A stretch of 64,000 bases of DNA from AP-15 sp963703855 (GCA_963703855.1 CAVPFW010000022.1:1-64000); one strand, 5' to 3'. Counted from the stretch's first letter, positions 1-9,648 are shown. A program made the numbers and translations. Notes: generated by a model not told the origin, from the letters alone.

Positions 1-352
1 AGCAAGCAAGTTTGCACCTTGACCTCTCTCTGCGAGAATGTTAAACTGTGTAAATGAATGTTATTAATCATAAATCGTCTCGCGCGACGGCTAATACGAG
101 CGAGGGCCACGAGTGCGGAAATCAAAATTTGAGTGCGCACCCTTGCGTTCAACGAACCGCAAGCGACCAGTCTATGCGCGGCGAAGCTTCGCGAAGTCTC
201 GACGGCCAGAGCGGGCGTAGTTAGCACACGGATAGCCAGCCGGCAAAATTTTGAGAGTCAGGATAGGACACTTATCCAGTATGGAGTTGTTGGCAGGCAA
301 CGCCCAGACTCTCCTAAACCAGCACGCAACCGATCCAAATTGAAGGGCGACA
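1..352. other. Intergenic leader, no gene recognised
   Basis: I see no credible coding sequence here. The open frames on both strands have no recognisable protein character. The stretch around 40-80 is A+T rich and could hold the promoter of the sugar-nucleotide operon that follows, but no clear -35/-10 pair stands out. Confidence 0.5.
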
Positions 353-1457
353 GTGATACAGTTTCTCGATTTGAAAGCGCAGTATCGAGCGATCAAGCCG
401 GAGATCGATGGCGCGAGTCGAGCCATCGAAAGCGCGCAATTTGTTCTCGGCCCGGAAGTCGCCGCTTTCGAAGAACGGTTTGCCTCATATTGCGGAGTCC
501 GACATTGCGTAGCGGTCAATAGTGGGACCGCTGCCCTTCATTTGGCACTTCTCGCGGCCGGAATTAGTCCCGGGGACGAGGTGATAACGGTCTCCATGAC
601 ATTCGTTGCCACGACCGCAGCAATCCTTTATTGCGGAGCAAAGCCAGTCTTCGTCGACGTTGATCCTGACACTTGGACGATGGACCCAAATTTGCTCGAA
701 GCCGCTGTAACGGCGCATACAAAGGGGATCTTGCCAGTCCATCTTCATGGGCTTATGGCGGACATGGGTCCGATAATGGAGGTCGCGCGCCGCCATGGGC
801 TCGTCGTCATCGAAGATGCGGCTCAGTCGCATGGCGCAGAGTACAAGGGGTGCAGCGCGGGGTCGATCGGCGATATTGGCTGTTTCAGCTTCTATCCCGG
901 GAAGAACCTCGGGGCCTATGGCGAAGGTGGGGCAGCTGTTACAAATGATCCTGATCTGGCGCGGAAGATAGCCTTGCTGCGCGATCGGGGAAGGGATCGA
1001 AATATAACCACATTGTGCCCGGCTATAATTACCGCATGGACGCAATTCAGGGCGCTGTCCTGAAGGTGAAGATGGAACACATTGAAGGCTGGACCGCGGC
1101 ACGCCGCGGGGTGGCATCGGAATACGATCGTCTGTTGGCGAAGCGCCGCTGCCAACGGCCGGCGCCGCCGGGGCATAGTCGGCACGTTTACCATGTATAC
1201 GCGATCCAGGTTGAGCATCGCGAGCAGCTGCAAAAGGCTCTCGATTTGGCGGGTATCGGGACAGGTATCCATTATCCTGTCCCGGTTCACCTTCAGAAGG
1301 CGTATGCAGACCTCGGATACGGGCCGGGTGACCTCCCGGTTACCGAGGCGTTGGCCAATCGGTTCCTATCGCTGCCGATTTATGCCGACTTCAGCCCGAG
1401 CAGGTGGCGGAGATCGTGCGGGAGCTGGAAAGAGTTTGCCTTATCGAGGCCGCATAG
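353..1457 (+). CDS. DegT/DnrJ/EryC1 sugar aminotransferase, two frameshifts
   Basis: PLP-dependent aminotransferase that would aminate a keto-sugar nucleotide (for example a 3- or 4-keto-hexose) to feed amino-sugar synthesis. It starts at GTG 353 with MIQFLDLKAQYRAIKPEID, a classic family N-terminus. Seen in order: GTAALHLALLAAGI, EDAAQSHGAEY, then CFSFYPGKNLGAYGEGG with the Schiff-base lysine. The frame breaks near 1010, where the first frame degenerates and PGYNYRMDAIQGA continues in another. It breaks again near 1388, after which the proper C-terminus runs to the TAG at 1455-1457. The summed length (about 368 codons) is normal for the family. The epimerase starts 70 bases downstream. Either two sequencing indels or a recent pseudogene; the first is favoured because every family motif survives. 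Confidence 0.85.
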
Positions 1458-1527
1458 GCGACCCGGCTGGTGTCGGCCGTGCAGATGGTGCCGGGGCATA
1501 TCGCGGTTTGAGAGCGTGGAAAGGGTC

Positions 1528-2532
1528 ATGTCCGATCTGAAAGGGAAGCGCGTTCTGGTGACCGGTGGAGCGGGGTTTATCGGCTCGCATATCGTGGACC
1601 TGCTCACCGACGAGGGCTGCAGCGAAATCGTCGCTTTCGACAACATGGTGCGAGGCCGACCGGAGAATCTCGAACACGCCATGGCGCGGGGGCCCGTTCG
1701 TCTGGTGGATGGCGATATCCGCGACAGAAAGCTGCTGGCGTCGCTGGTGCAAACCGTCGACATCGTTTTTCACCAAGCGGCGTTACGGATCACGCACTGC
1801 GCGGCGGAGCCTCGGCTGGCGATGGAGGTAATGGTACAGTCGACCTTCGATCTTCTCGAATTGTGCGTCGAGCATGAGATCGAGAAGGTGGTTGCCGCGT
1901 CTTCGGCCTCGGTTTACGGCTTGGCTGAAGAATTTCCGACGACCGAGAACCAACATCCATATAACAATCGAACTCTCTACGGTGCCGCGAAGGCCTTCAA
2001 TGAAGGATTGCTGCGCACCTTCAACGATTTAAGTGGGCTCGATTACATCGCATTCCGATATTTCAACGTCTACGGACCACGCATGGACATCCACGGTCGA
2101 TACACCGAGGTGTTGATCCGCTGGATGGAGCGCCTGGAGGCCGGTCAGGCGCCCATCATTTTTGGCGACGGCCAGCAGACCATGGATTTCGTGCACGTTC
2201 GGGATGTTGCGCGCGCCAATATATTGGGTGCCAAGGCGAACGCCGGTGATGAAGTCTTCAATATCGGGAGCGGCGAGGAGACGAGCCTGTTGCAACTCGC
2301 CCAGTCCCTCGCCAGGGTGATGGGTCGCCGAGGGCTCGATCCCGAGTTTGCGCCGGAAAGGTCGGTCAATCCGGTGCCGCGCCGCCGCGCCTCGACTGCG
2401 AAGGCCGAGCGGTTGCTCAGTTTCCGCGCCTCCATTCCGCTCGAGGAGGGTTTGCGCGACCTCGTGGAATGGTGGCGAGTCGAGCGGCATCGTGATGCTG
2501 CCTCGACCAGGCTGAAGTCGGTCGCTTCGTGA
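1528..2532 (+). CDS. NAD-dependent sugar-nucleotide epimerase/dehydratase
   Basis: Extended short-chain dehydrogenase acting on an NDP-sugar, as a 4-epimerase or 4,6-dehydratase. The chosen start is ATG 1528 (MSDLKGKRVLVTGGAGFIGSH), which puts the Rossmann TGGAGFIG motif at residues 10-17. An SSASVYG strand and an LYGAAKAFNE segment (Tyr-x-x-x-Lys catalytic pair) follow, then RYFNVYGPRMD and a DFVHVRDVARA motif, all in family order. At 334 residues the length is normal. An in-frame extension into the preceding aminotransferase is an artefact of that gene's frameshift. The stop overlaps the next gene's GTG start (GTGA), so the two are probably translationally coupled. The exact substrate cannot be read from sequence. 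Confidence 0.9.
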   Translation: MSDLKGKRVLVTGGAGFIGSHIVDLLTDEGCSEIVAFDNMVRGRPENLEHAMARGPVRLVDGDIRDRKLLASLVQTVDIVFHQAALRITHCAAEPRLAMEVMVQSTFDLLELCVEHEIEKVVAASSASVYGLAEEFPTTENQHPYNNRTLYGAAKAFNEGLLRTFNDLSGLDYIAFRYFNVYGPRMDIHGRYTEVLIRWMERLEAGQAPIIFGDGQQTMDFVHVRDVARANILGAKANAGDEVFNIGSGEETSLLQLAQSLARVMGRRGLDPEFAPERSVNPVPRRRASTAKAERLLSFRASIPLEEGLRDLVEWWRVERHRDAASTRLKSVAS

Positions 2533-3667
2533 TTCCGATCGCCAAACCGGTCCTCGAGGAAGCGGAAGCCGAGGCGGCGCGTCAGGTCGTGCTGACCGGT
2601 TGGGTCACCCAGGGCCCGCAGGTCGACGCCTTCGAACGGGAGTTCGGCGCTCGTGTTGGCGCGCCCCATGCCTCGCCGTCTCGAACTGCACGACCGCGCT
2701 TCATCTGGCCCTGCTGGCTGTCGGCATCGCGGCCGGCGATGAGGTGATCACGGCTAGCCATTCCTTCATCGCAACGGCAAACAGCATCCGATATTGCGGC
2801 GCAACCCCGGTTTTCGTCGATATCGACCCTGCCACTTACAATATAGATCCGCGGCATGTAGCCGAGGCCATAACTCCCCGGACCCGCGCCGTTCTGGCGA
2901 TCCACCAGATGGGGATGCCTTGCGACTTGCCCGCGCTTCTCGCCCTGGCAGATCGTCACGGCATCACTCTGATCGAGGATGCGGCATGCGCGGCGGGAAG
3001 CGAGATCCGGATGAGCGGAAATTGGCAGCCTATCGGCCGCCCGCACGGAGAGATCGCCTGTTTCTCGTTCCACCCGCGCAAGGTGATCACAACCGGCGAC
3101 GGCGGGATGCTGACGACATCCAACCCGGATTTCGATCGCGCTTTCAGACTGCTTCGCCAGCACGGAATGAGCATCCCCGACACGGTGCGGCACGGCTCGC
3201 CGCAGGTGATCTTCGAGGACTATCTCGCGGTCGGCTATAATTACCGCATGACCGACATCCAAGCCGCCATCGGACGCAAGCAGCTCGAACGGTTGTCGCA
3301 GCTCGTATCCCGTCGTCGCGTCCTGGCCGCCCGCTATACCGAGCTGCTCGGCAATCTCGAGGGGCTCGGCCTGCCCGAAGAGCCTGAATGGGCGCGTTCC
3401 AATTGGCAGAGTTATTGCGTGCGCTTGCCGGACCGAGTCGACCAAAAGGCAGTGATGCAGAGGCTTCTCGATCAAGGGATCGCCACCCGGCGCGGCATCA
3501 TGTGCTCGCACCGCGAACCCTGTTATTCAGATGAGAAGCCGCGTCACGAACTGCTCCAGTCCGAGCTCGCTCAGGATCACTCAATACTGCTTCCGATCTA
3601 TACGCAGATGACGGAGGAAGATCAGGTCAGCATCGCCGATGCGTTGCGCAGCGAGTTGTGCAGCTGA
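2529..3667 (+). CDS. Second DegT/DnrJ/EryC1 aminotransferase, one frameshift
   Basis: Another PLP-dependent sugar aminotransferase, starting at a GTG that overlaps the epimerase stop. Residues 1-47 (IPIAKPVLEEAEAEAARQVV and on) are in one frame. After about 2671 a single missing base shifts the rest into a second frame that runs SNCTTALHLALLAVGIAAGD, EDAACAAGSE and CFSFHPRKVITTGDGG, with the PLP lysine in HPRK. The C-terminus contains AVGYNYRMTDIQAAIG, the substrate-side signature shared with the first aminotransferase. The repaired length of about 380 residues is normal. Two aminotransferases flanking one epimerase suggest synthesis of a di-amino sugar, or of two separate amino sugars for the polysaccharide. 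Confidence 0.85.
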
Positions 3668-3747
3668 CCGGCTTCCAATCTGGCACTTTTGTCTCCTTGT
3701 CTATGCCGCCTATATCCCCTCCCGACCCGTGTGAACCGTCAGGCGGA

Positions 3748-4190
3748 TTATCCGGCCATGTACCGAGGAGCGCGGTCCTCAGCCGCAAGCGTTGCCACCA
3801 ACATGGAGATAGCGGCTGATAGCGTGCAGGAAGCCCTCGGCGCGGAGCTCGTGCCCGTGGGGAGGGTGACGACCGCAATCGCCGGCAGGATGAGCGGCCG
3901 CAGCGATTTCTCCTCAAATTCCAGACGTAGGTATCGGCTGGCAAACAGGGCCAGCGTCACGCTGCCTATCAAGAAGCCGATACCGACTTCGAGCGCACTG
4001 TGCACGTTGAGTACAAGGCGAGACCCGGCGATGCCGACGATGAGGCCCGCGCCCGCAGCAAATACAGAGACGCGTTGCCATCCTCTTCTTTCCGAATTGC
4101 GCAGCATTGAGGTGGCTTTGCCAATGCTCGCGCTCAGCCGCGTTCATGGTCGGAGCCGATGCGACGCCACCGATCAAACGGCGTACTCGA
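3748..4190 (-). pseudogene. PAP2-family phosphatase remnant
   Basis: The minus-strand reading from 4107 to 3748 gives GIAGSRLVLNVHSALEVG followed by a hydrophobic segment. This matches the second half of the PAP2 phosphatase signature (Ser-Arg, then His, then Asp/Glu). Upstream, the frame carrying the first conserved half (SAPTMNAA, resembling a degraded S-G-H-x-M) is shifted and runs into a stop. The first half of the family is missing altogether. PAP2 enzymes recycle undecaprenyl pyrophosphate or dephosphorylate lipids, so a place in a polysaccharide cluster makes sense, but this copy cannot be functional as read. Confidence 0.45.
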
Positions 4191-4419
4191 AAAGATCCGG
4201 TTGCTCGGCCAGCCGCGGCAGCTTGCGATCACGTTCGGAGGCGATCGCGATCTCGGCGGTGACCGGCCAAGTGATCACCAGCTCCGGATCGTCCCAGGCG
4301 ATGCCGCGATCGTGCGGCGGAATGTAAAAATCGGTGACTTTGCATTGCACCTCGGTATCGTCCAGGGAGCCGAATGTGCGTAACAGGGAAGCACCAGAGA
4401 ACTCGGCCCCAGGCGGCAC
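4174..4419 (-). pseudogene. rfbC: dTDP-4-dehydrorhamnose 3,5-epimerase, C-terminal fragment
   Basis: The translation DDTEVQCKVTDFYIPPHDRG, then WDDPELVITWPVT and DRKLPRLAEQPDLF, is the last third of RfbC. The preceding residues no longer resemble the family, so only about 75 C-terminal residues survive. A second, N-terminal rfbC remnant lies 42 kb away at 46.4-46.8 kb on the same strand. The two overlap only in the conserved DDTEVQ-KVTDFY block, with several base differences there. Confidence 0.75.
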
Positions 4420-4725
4420 CGTGATTCAGCGTTGGAAGCTCGTAACTGCTAAGTTTTGTTGATCGCGCTCGAATCGTTCCAACAACGGGGCGGGCGGCGC
4501 CGGCACTACCGCGCGGATCATCGCGAACGCGGTCTGCTGCCGCGGCGCCTGCCGCGACTATCTCGCCAGCACCGTGCCCCACACCACCTCGACGAGCTCC
4601 CGGGCGCATCCGCTTATGATCCTACTCGCGTCGGCTATGATCCGCTAGAATACTATCCGACGGTTTCTCAACATTCTCGGAGCGGCGTTAATACTTTGGC
4701 CAGTGCATCGGAAAAAACCGCCGGA
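4420..4725. other. Intergenic, no gene recognised
   Basis: Open frames exist on both strands, but none resembles a known protein. The plus-strand frame is open upstream of the glycosyltransferase and would add 90 residues of arginine- and histidine-rich, low-complexity sequence, which I judge non-coding. Nothing else stands out. Confidence 0.4.
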
Positions 4726-5739
4726 ATGGTGATGGTCGCCATCGTCTCTTATGGACGGCCCAATGACGTCCTCCGCTGCTTGACGGCTTTGACGAGGTCG
4801 CAGTTTGCGGAATTTGAAGTCGTGGTGGTCGAGAACGCCGGCGCGGCGGCCTTTGACGGTCTTACGGCCGCGCTCGAGGCGGCGTGGACCGCTACCGATC
4901 CAGCCGGAGCCAGCGAAATTACGTCGGTGGATCCAGCGTGGGCGCGGGAGGCGTTTGTCCGAGCCCGCCGCTTTCGGCTGCCGGGCGGACAGCCGGTCTT
5001 TGTCGTCGAAGCGTGTGATAATCTCGGCTACGGAGCCGGCGTGAATGTGGCGATCCGCTGCCTCGGCGACCGGCCCGGCTGGTGTGGCCTGTGGGTGCTG
5101 AACCCGGACACCGAGCCCGAGCCGACGGCCTTGCTGACCGTCGTCGAATATGCGGAGAGCGGCGGCTACGGCCTCGTTGGCTGCTGCCTGGCCTTCACTC
5201 GCCAAGACCGCATACAGATGCGCGGCGGCGGAAGCTGGCAGCCCCTGATCGGGCGCGCGGTAAGCCTCGGCTATGGTGAATCCGTGACTTCGCCAGCGGA
5301 CGTCGCCGCCGTTGAGCAGCGACTGCGCTGGATTTCAGGGGCGGCCCTGTACGCAACCCGGGAGTTCGTCGAGACCGTGGGGCCGATGAGCGAGAAGTAC
5401 TTCCTTTACTGTGAGGATGTCGAATGGTCGTTGCGCCGGGGCAGGTTTCGCCTGGGCTATGCGCATGGCGCAATCGTCCGTCACGAACACGGCACGACGA
5501 TCGGATCGGCAGCTCGGATCGGCTCACGGTCGAACCTGTCGGTCTACCTGAGCCAACGCAATGCCCTCCTGCTCACACGCGAGTGCTTTCCTGCGCTTTA
5601 TCCGGTGGTCGTGATGGCGGGGCTCGCTCTAACTCTCGACCATCTCGTGCGCGGCGGCCGACGGGTCTTTGCGGCGGCGTGTCGCGGATGGTGGGCCGGG
5701 GTGCGAGGAGAGACCGGGCGTCCGCGGGGATCTATGTGA
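4726..5739 (+). CDS. Family 2 glycosyltransferase (rhamnosyltransferase-like)
   Basis: GT-A fold transferase adding a sugar to the lipid-linked repeat unit at the cytoplasmic membrane. ATG 4726 gives MVMVAIVSYGRPNDVLRCL, the usual opening beta strand; a TTG at 4696 is an alternative. NLGYGAGVNVAI and WVLNPDTEPEP supply the nucleotide-sugar and metal-binding motifs. SGAALYATREFVETVGPM and EKYFLYCEDVEWSLRRGR carry the catalytic Glu-Asp pair typical of the WbbL-like rhamnosyltransferase group. The C-terminus holds one hydrophobic segment (ALYPVVVMAGLALTL) that would anchor it. At 337 residues it is full length. The donor is unknown; rhamnose is only suggested by family resemblance and the nearby rfbC remnants. 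Confidence 0.85.
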   Translation: MVMVAIVSYGRPNDVLRCLTALTRSQFAEFEVVVVENAGAAAFDGLTAALEAAWTATDPAGASEITSVDPAWAREAFVRARRFRLPGGQPVFVVEACDNLGYGAGVNVAIRCLGDRPGWCGLWVLNPDTEPEPTALLTVVEYAESGGYGLVGCCLAFTRQDRIQMRGGGSWQPLIGRAVSLGYGESVTSPADVAAVEQRLRWISGAALYATREFVETVGPMSEKYFLYCEDVEWSLRRGRFRLGYAHGAIVRHEHGTTIGSAARIGSRSNLSVYLSQRNALLLTRECFPALYPVVVMAGLALTLDHLVRGGRRVFAAACRGWWAGVRGETGRPRGSM

Positions 5740-5764
5740 AGCGATCCGCAGGCCATGTCGGCTC

Positions 5765-6994
5765 TCACTGCACAGTGATCTGGTACAGATGCACGCCGTA
5801 GCCGGCGAAGGCGTCCCGGAAGGTGCCGCCGGAGACGGTGAGCTGGCGGCTCTCGCCGAGGACCTGCACGCTGCCGGTCTGAATGTTCGGCAGCGTAAAG
5901 GTCGCCGTGCCGGCATTATTGAGCATGGCGACCGCGAAAACATAGGTGAAACCATTGTATTCCTTGACCATCGTGCTCATGGGTGTGCTTCCCGGGCTCG
6001 AGACGCTGACGCCGTTCGCAATAGTCGGACTGTTAAGGACGGGGGCGAGCGCGGCGATCTGAGCGTTGATCGAGGTCACCGCGCTGACCAAGGTCGGGAA
6101 GTTGAAGATGCCGTCTTCCCTGATCAGTGTGCCGTCGTCCGCACTGAACTGATGCACAAAGTACATGACGCCCTGCGAACCGTGGATGATCGACATCCAC
6201 ACTTCAGCCGTCGCCTGGGCTGCGCTAGGAATGGTGCCGCTGCGGATCGGCACCCCTTCGACGAAGTTCCAGATGATCTTGCTACTCCCGGACGCGGTGA
6301 TCCAACTCTTCAGATTATCCACGCCGTTCGGCACCAGCTCTAACCGCCCATGGTAGTTTGCGACCGGGTAGATGTCGAACGAGATGATATCGCCCCCCGC
6401 TACGGCGAAGGGATAGTAGCTGGTGGTTTCTCCGGTACAAGAACCGCGTCCGCGCCAATTGATGTCAGAAACGCCTCGACCGAAGTTGAGAAATACGGGA
6501 CGGGTGGTGTCGTTGGCGCGGATGGCGTTGTAGGCAGCGACGATCTGGGGCGGGGTCAGGCATGGACCGTAACCGCCCGTCCCATTCGGCTGGGCATTGT
6601 CGGGCTCGTCAAGCTGTCCCCAGCCGACGATCGCGGTCCTCTGCGGAGATGTGAGGCCCGCAGAATTCTGTGTCGGGATCAGCCGCATTCCTGCACGGGC
6701 AAACGCGGCAAGGCTTGTCTGATCCAGGTCGCGCCAGAGGCCGACAAACGTGTTCACACCGATTCCCTTGAACTCCGCGATATGGTTCGGGCTCTGATTC
6801 CACACCCCGACGGGGAAGAAGTTCGCGCTCGTCGACGGCCCGTTCGACCATTGGCTGTAAGGGCTGCCGCCGGAAGGGCTGCTGCTGCTGGCGACGGTTA
6901 TGTCGGGGTTCTGCGATACGCTCGCCGCATGACCCCAGCTGGGGATAACGAGCGAAACGACGAGACATGAGAGTGCAAAACCCAGATGGCGCAT
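5765..6994 (-). CDS. Secreted glycoside-hydrolase-like protein
   Basis: A 409-residue protein with an N-terminal signal peptide (LGFALSCLVVSLVIP, cut probably after GHAAS). A Ser/Gly-rich linker of about 30 residues comes next, then a region resembling a TIM-barrel glycosidase: FFPVGVWNQSPNHIAEFKGI, GVNTFVGLWRD, GWGQLDEPDNAQ, ISFDIYPVANYHG and IIWNFVEGVP. GQLDEPDN and IWNFVEG are plausible positions for the acid/base and nucleophile carboxylates. The last 90 residues look like a beta-sandwich. Family membership is not certain. It is the last gene of a three-gene minus-strand set of secreted proteins, and in this setting it may trim or bind the exported polysaccharide. Confidence 0.65.
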   Translation of the reverse strand: MRHLGFALSCLVVSLVIPSWGHAASVSQNPDITVASSSSPSGGSPYSQWSNGPSTSANFFPVGVWNQSPNHIAEFKGIGVNTFVGLWRDLDQTSLAAFARAGMRLIPTQNSAGLTSPQRTAIVGWGQLDEPDNAQPNGTGGYGPCLTPPQIVAAYNAIRANDTTRPVFLNFGRGVSDINWRGRGSCTGETTSYYPFAVAGGDIISFDIYPVANYHGRLELVPNGVDNLKSWITASGSSKIIWNFVEGVPIRSGTIPSAAQATAEVWMSIIHGSQGVMYFVHQFSADDGTLIREDGIFNFPTLVSAVTSINAQIAALAPVLNSPTIANGVSVSSPGSTPMSTMVKEYNGFTYVFAVAMLNNAGTATFTLPNIQTGSVQVLGESRQLTVSGGTFRDAFAGYGVHLYQITVQ

Positions 6995-7237
6995 CCCCCA
7001 TGCCCTCGCTGCGTCGCTTCGACCCTAATATGCCCGGCTGAGATCTCCGGACCGAACTCACGCTGGGCCCGATCAAGCCGTTGAGACAACTTTTCCGTTC
7101 AACCTGACTCTACACCGAGGGTAATGGTAGGGTTGAGATGAGATCATATTGTTGCGGCTGATGCCCAGGATAAAGAGCGACGGCTGGCGAGCGCGGCGGG
7201 AGAAGCGGCGGATCATCGTTCTGATGTTCTGATGCCC
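6995..7237. other. Gap between two secreted-protein genes
   Basis: This 243-base gap separates two minus-strand genes. I see no coding sequence in it. It is long enough for a separate promoter for the hydrolase-like gene, but none is obvious. Confidence 0.35.
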
Positions 7238-8665
7238 TCACTGCGGCGTGATCACCGCGCCGGTGACCATGTTGATGTTGCCGGAACTCGTCCACGGTGT
7301 AATCATAGATTCAGGATAATAAACGCTATTGCTGTTCCCATCTACTGATCCGGTCGGATCAAAATAGTTTTGGCTGTTAGTCCCCGTCCCCGACAGGATG
7401 GTCGTTCCATTTCCTCCGCTATTTGTTGATCCGTGGACCATGTAGGACATATTACCGCCCGCTGCGACCATCGTATTATTTGCAAGCGTCGGCGTTGTTT
7501 CTGTCCCGCCGCCGTTGGAATAGAATTGAGGCCCCTCGCCCCCGGTCTCGCAACACGTCGCGGATTGATAGGTCGTATTGAATGCCCACAGAATATTGGC
7601 GTTGTTACCGCCCTGTTGCATGTAGTTCATATGGTTGCCGATCTTGTTGTCATACACCACATTATCCAAGAAATTATAGCGAAAATCATATGACGAGACA
7701 CCGGCTACCGTAAACGGATGATTTGCGGTGTGGGAAATATAGTTATATTGAATAACACCTGTTCCACCAGCATTGAAAAGCACCGTATCCTGATTTCCGC
7801 CCTGCCAACCGCTGCTCTCGCACCCGATCCAATTCATCGTGTTGTTCTTTAGGGTAAAAGTAACGGCGTTGTTCAGATAGAACAGGTGATAGCTACCAGT
7901 CTGTGGACAGCCGAACTTGCTGTTCGTGACGGTAAAGGAGGTACACCCACCAGGCGGCACATAGAAATACTGGAATGTCCCGCCGACAGTGAAATCCACA
8001 CCATTAAATGTCACAGAACCAGACTTACAGCTGATTTCTCCGGTACTGTCCCCACCATTTGTTATATTGACCCCTGATAAGGTATGCCAATCAGTCAAGG
8101 TCTGACCTGCGGGCATCCCGACATAGTAGTCGACCCCAGCCACGTTCCATGGCGGGCGGTTGGCTCCGTATTTTGCCAAGAGACTCGGATATTGGATCGT
8201 GCCGGCTGGCGTTGGCGCGCCAGAGCAGCCATCGGGGTAAGCCGTGCGCTTCGGACACGAAGCGGAAAGAGGATCCGTGCCGGTAATCGTCTCAGGCTGG
8301 GTGAACGGTGACCCAGTGGCACCAGCCTGGATAGCGACGACGTTGATTTTATACGTTCCGGCCCGGACCACGCCCGTCGTCTCGAGATTCCCTCTCGCGA
8401 TCTGGAAACTTGGCGCATTCGTGCCGCTAAGCGACAGCGTTCCGGAAAACGGCGGCGACGCCGGCGACATCGTCACGCCGATAGTGCCTACGACCGTGCC
8501 CGAGGGCGCTCCTCCCGCGAAGCTGCTGTTCGAAACGCTGACCGCAGCGATCGCCTGTGAGGTGGTGACGGCGACGCCGAGGTTGGCCGAGGTGCGCGCC
8601 TCCCACGAGGTCGTCGGGACCGCGAGCGCGGCCAAGGAGAGAAAGAAGATCAGAATCCGGCGCAT
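7238..8665 (-). CDS. Secreted right-handed beta-helix protein
   Basis: About 475 residues, exported by a signal peptide (MRRILIFFLSLAALAVPTTS). Residues 25-130 form a cadherin/Ig-like domain (VSVSNSSFAGGAPSGTVVGT, FSGTLSLSGTNAPSFQI) like the tail of the next gene upstream. The remainder has the Asn/Gly-rich, short-strand pattern of a parallel beta-helix (FTLKNNTMNWIGC, GVIQYNYISHTANHPF, YDFRYNFLDNVVYDNKIGN), as in pectate lyases and tailspike-like enzymes. ATG 8665 is preferred because a GTGAGG sits upstream; a GTG at 8680 overlapping the previous stop is also possible. No catalytic residues can be assigned. A role in binding or cleaving surface glycan is inferred from fold and position. Confidence 0.65.
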   Translation of the reverse strand: MRRILIFFLSLAALAVPTTSWEARTSANLGVAVTTSQAIAAVSVSNSSFAGGAPSGTVVGTIGVTMSPASPPFSGTLSLSGTNAPSFQIARGNLETTGVVRAGTYKINVVAIQAGATGSPFTQPETITGTDPLSASCPKRTAYPDGCSGAPTPAGTIQYPSLLAKYGANRPPWNVAGVDYYVGMPAGQTLTDWHTLSGVNITNGGDSTGEISCKSGSVTFNGVDFTVGGTFQYFYVPPGGCTSFTVTNSKFGCPQTGSYHLFYLNNAVTFTLKNNTMNWIGCESSGWQGGNQDTVLFNAGGTGVIQYNYISHTANHPFTVAGVSSYDFRYNFLDNVVYDNKIGNHMNYMQQGGNNANILWAFNTTYQSATCCETGGEGPQFYSNGGGTETTPTLANNTMVAAGGNMSYMVHGSTNSGGNGTTILSGTGTNSQNYFDPTGSVDGNSNSVYYPESMITPWTSSGNINMVTGAVITPQ

Positions 8666-8676
8666 GGCGATGAGCC

Positions 8677-9507
8677 TCACTGCGTGGCAACGATGGTGAC
8701 GAACTGGGTCGTGCCGCCGTCGACGGATAGTCCGGGCCCGGCAGGGTTGACAATCAGTAGATTTCCCGAAATCGCAAAAGTTGCCTTATCATTGGAATCC
8801 GGCGCTCCGAAGGAGAGCGTCCCGGTGAATGGGTTACCGTTGCTCCACTTTGCGGTTATGGTCGCCACCACGGTGCCGGCTGGCGCGTTATTCGCGATGC
8901 TCGGACTGGCCGGGTTAAAGCTCAACGTCAGATAGGGCGTCACCACCGTCGGGGTAAACAAGACATCGACAAAATAATTGCTGGCTTCCCACGTGCTGTT
9001 TGGAAAAGCCTGCCGATAAATGTAGACACCGTTCCCGCCGACGGTCGAACCGGCCGGGACATTCAGCGGGCCCGTCGTCACGCCCTGGGTCAGTCCATAG
9101 TATACGTCTGGATACTCGCCGGAAGGCACGTAATAGCCTGCCACATAGGTGGTGTTTGGTGAGATCGAGATCGGTGAGGCGAGCGTCGCCGTCTGCCAGC
9201 CCGGCACAGGACCGGATTCGTGGGCCATCTTCACCGATCCAAGGAGGCTGCCGCTCGCCGAATAGAGGCTGGCGACATAGCCCTGCGGGCTGACCGCGCC
9301 CCGGTAGAAGCGGATGGCTGAGATCGATCCCGCAGCAGAACTCCAAAATTTGACGCCAAGCGTTACCGCGGCATTGTCAGCCTCGACGGGGTTGTTCGGC
9401 ACGGCATTGCCGAAAATGCTGACCGTTTGCGAAAGACATTCATTCACGCTCATCAATAGCGCGAATGGCAAGGCAGACAGCAGAAATGCGAGCTTTCTGT
9501 TCATCAT
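8677..9507 (-). CDS. Secreted DUF4082 plus cadherin-like domain protein
   Basis: 276 residues with a signal peptide (KLAFLLSALPFALLMSV). Residues 35-190 are a DUF4082 domain (LGVKFWSSAAGSISAIRFYR, SPNTTYVAGYYVPSGEYPD, STWEASNYFVDVLF), the same module repeated five times in the giant protein at 35-42 kb. Residues 195-276 are a cadherin-like beta-sandwich (SIANNAPAGTVVATITAKW). It is first in the minus-strand set with the beta-helix and hydrolase-like proteins. DUF4082 is usually found in extracellular, probably carbohydrate-binding, proteins. The exact role is unknown. Confidence 0.75.
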   Translation of the reverse strand: MMNRKLAFLLSALPFALLMSVNECLSQTVSIFGNAVPNNPVEADNAAVTLGVKFWSSAAGSISAIRFYRGAVSPQGYVASLYSASGSLLGSVKMAHESGPVPGWQTATLASPISISPNTTYVAGYYVPSGEYPDVYYGLTQGVTTGPLNVPAGSTVGGNGVYIYRQAFPNSTWEASNYFVDVLFTPTVVTPYLTLSFNPASPSIANNAPAGTVVATITAKWSNGNPFTGTLSFGAPDSNDKATFAISGNLLIVNPAGPGLSVDGGTTQFVTIVATQ

Positions 9508-9648
9508 TCCCCTCTCCGAGTAGATCGCCTCTACATTGACGAAGGCTACTCATCAGGTCCGGACACGTGTCGTTGATGGTCAGTAAATGTTAACATCTAA
9601 TTTCCGACTTGGCGGTACTTCTTCCAAATTGTATGAAATGTGGACCGT

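Noticed and set aside
133..522. 129-codon frame at the left edge
   Set aside because: Runs into the aminotransferase in the wrong frame and has no recognisable features.
1010..2671. Programmed frameshifting in the aminotransferases
   Set aside because: No slippery heptamer or following hairpin was seen at the shift points, and the shifts are single missing or extra bases.
3689..4327. Plus-strand 212-codon frame between the aminotransferase and glycosyltransferase
   Set aside because: Ser/Arg-rich with no motifs; the opposite strand carries clear PAP2 and RfbC fragments.
5669..6343. Plus-strand 224-codon frame opposite the hydrolase-like gene
   Set aside because: Arg/Asp/His-rich shadow; the minus-strand product has a signal peptide and protein-like pattern.
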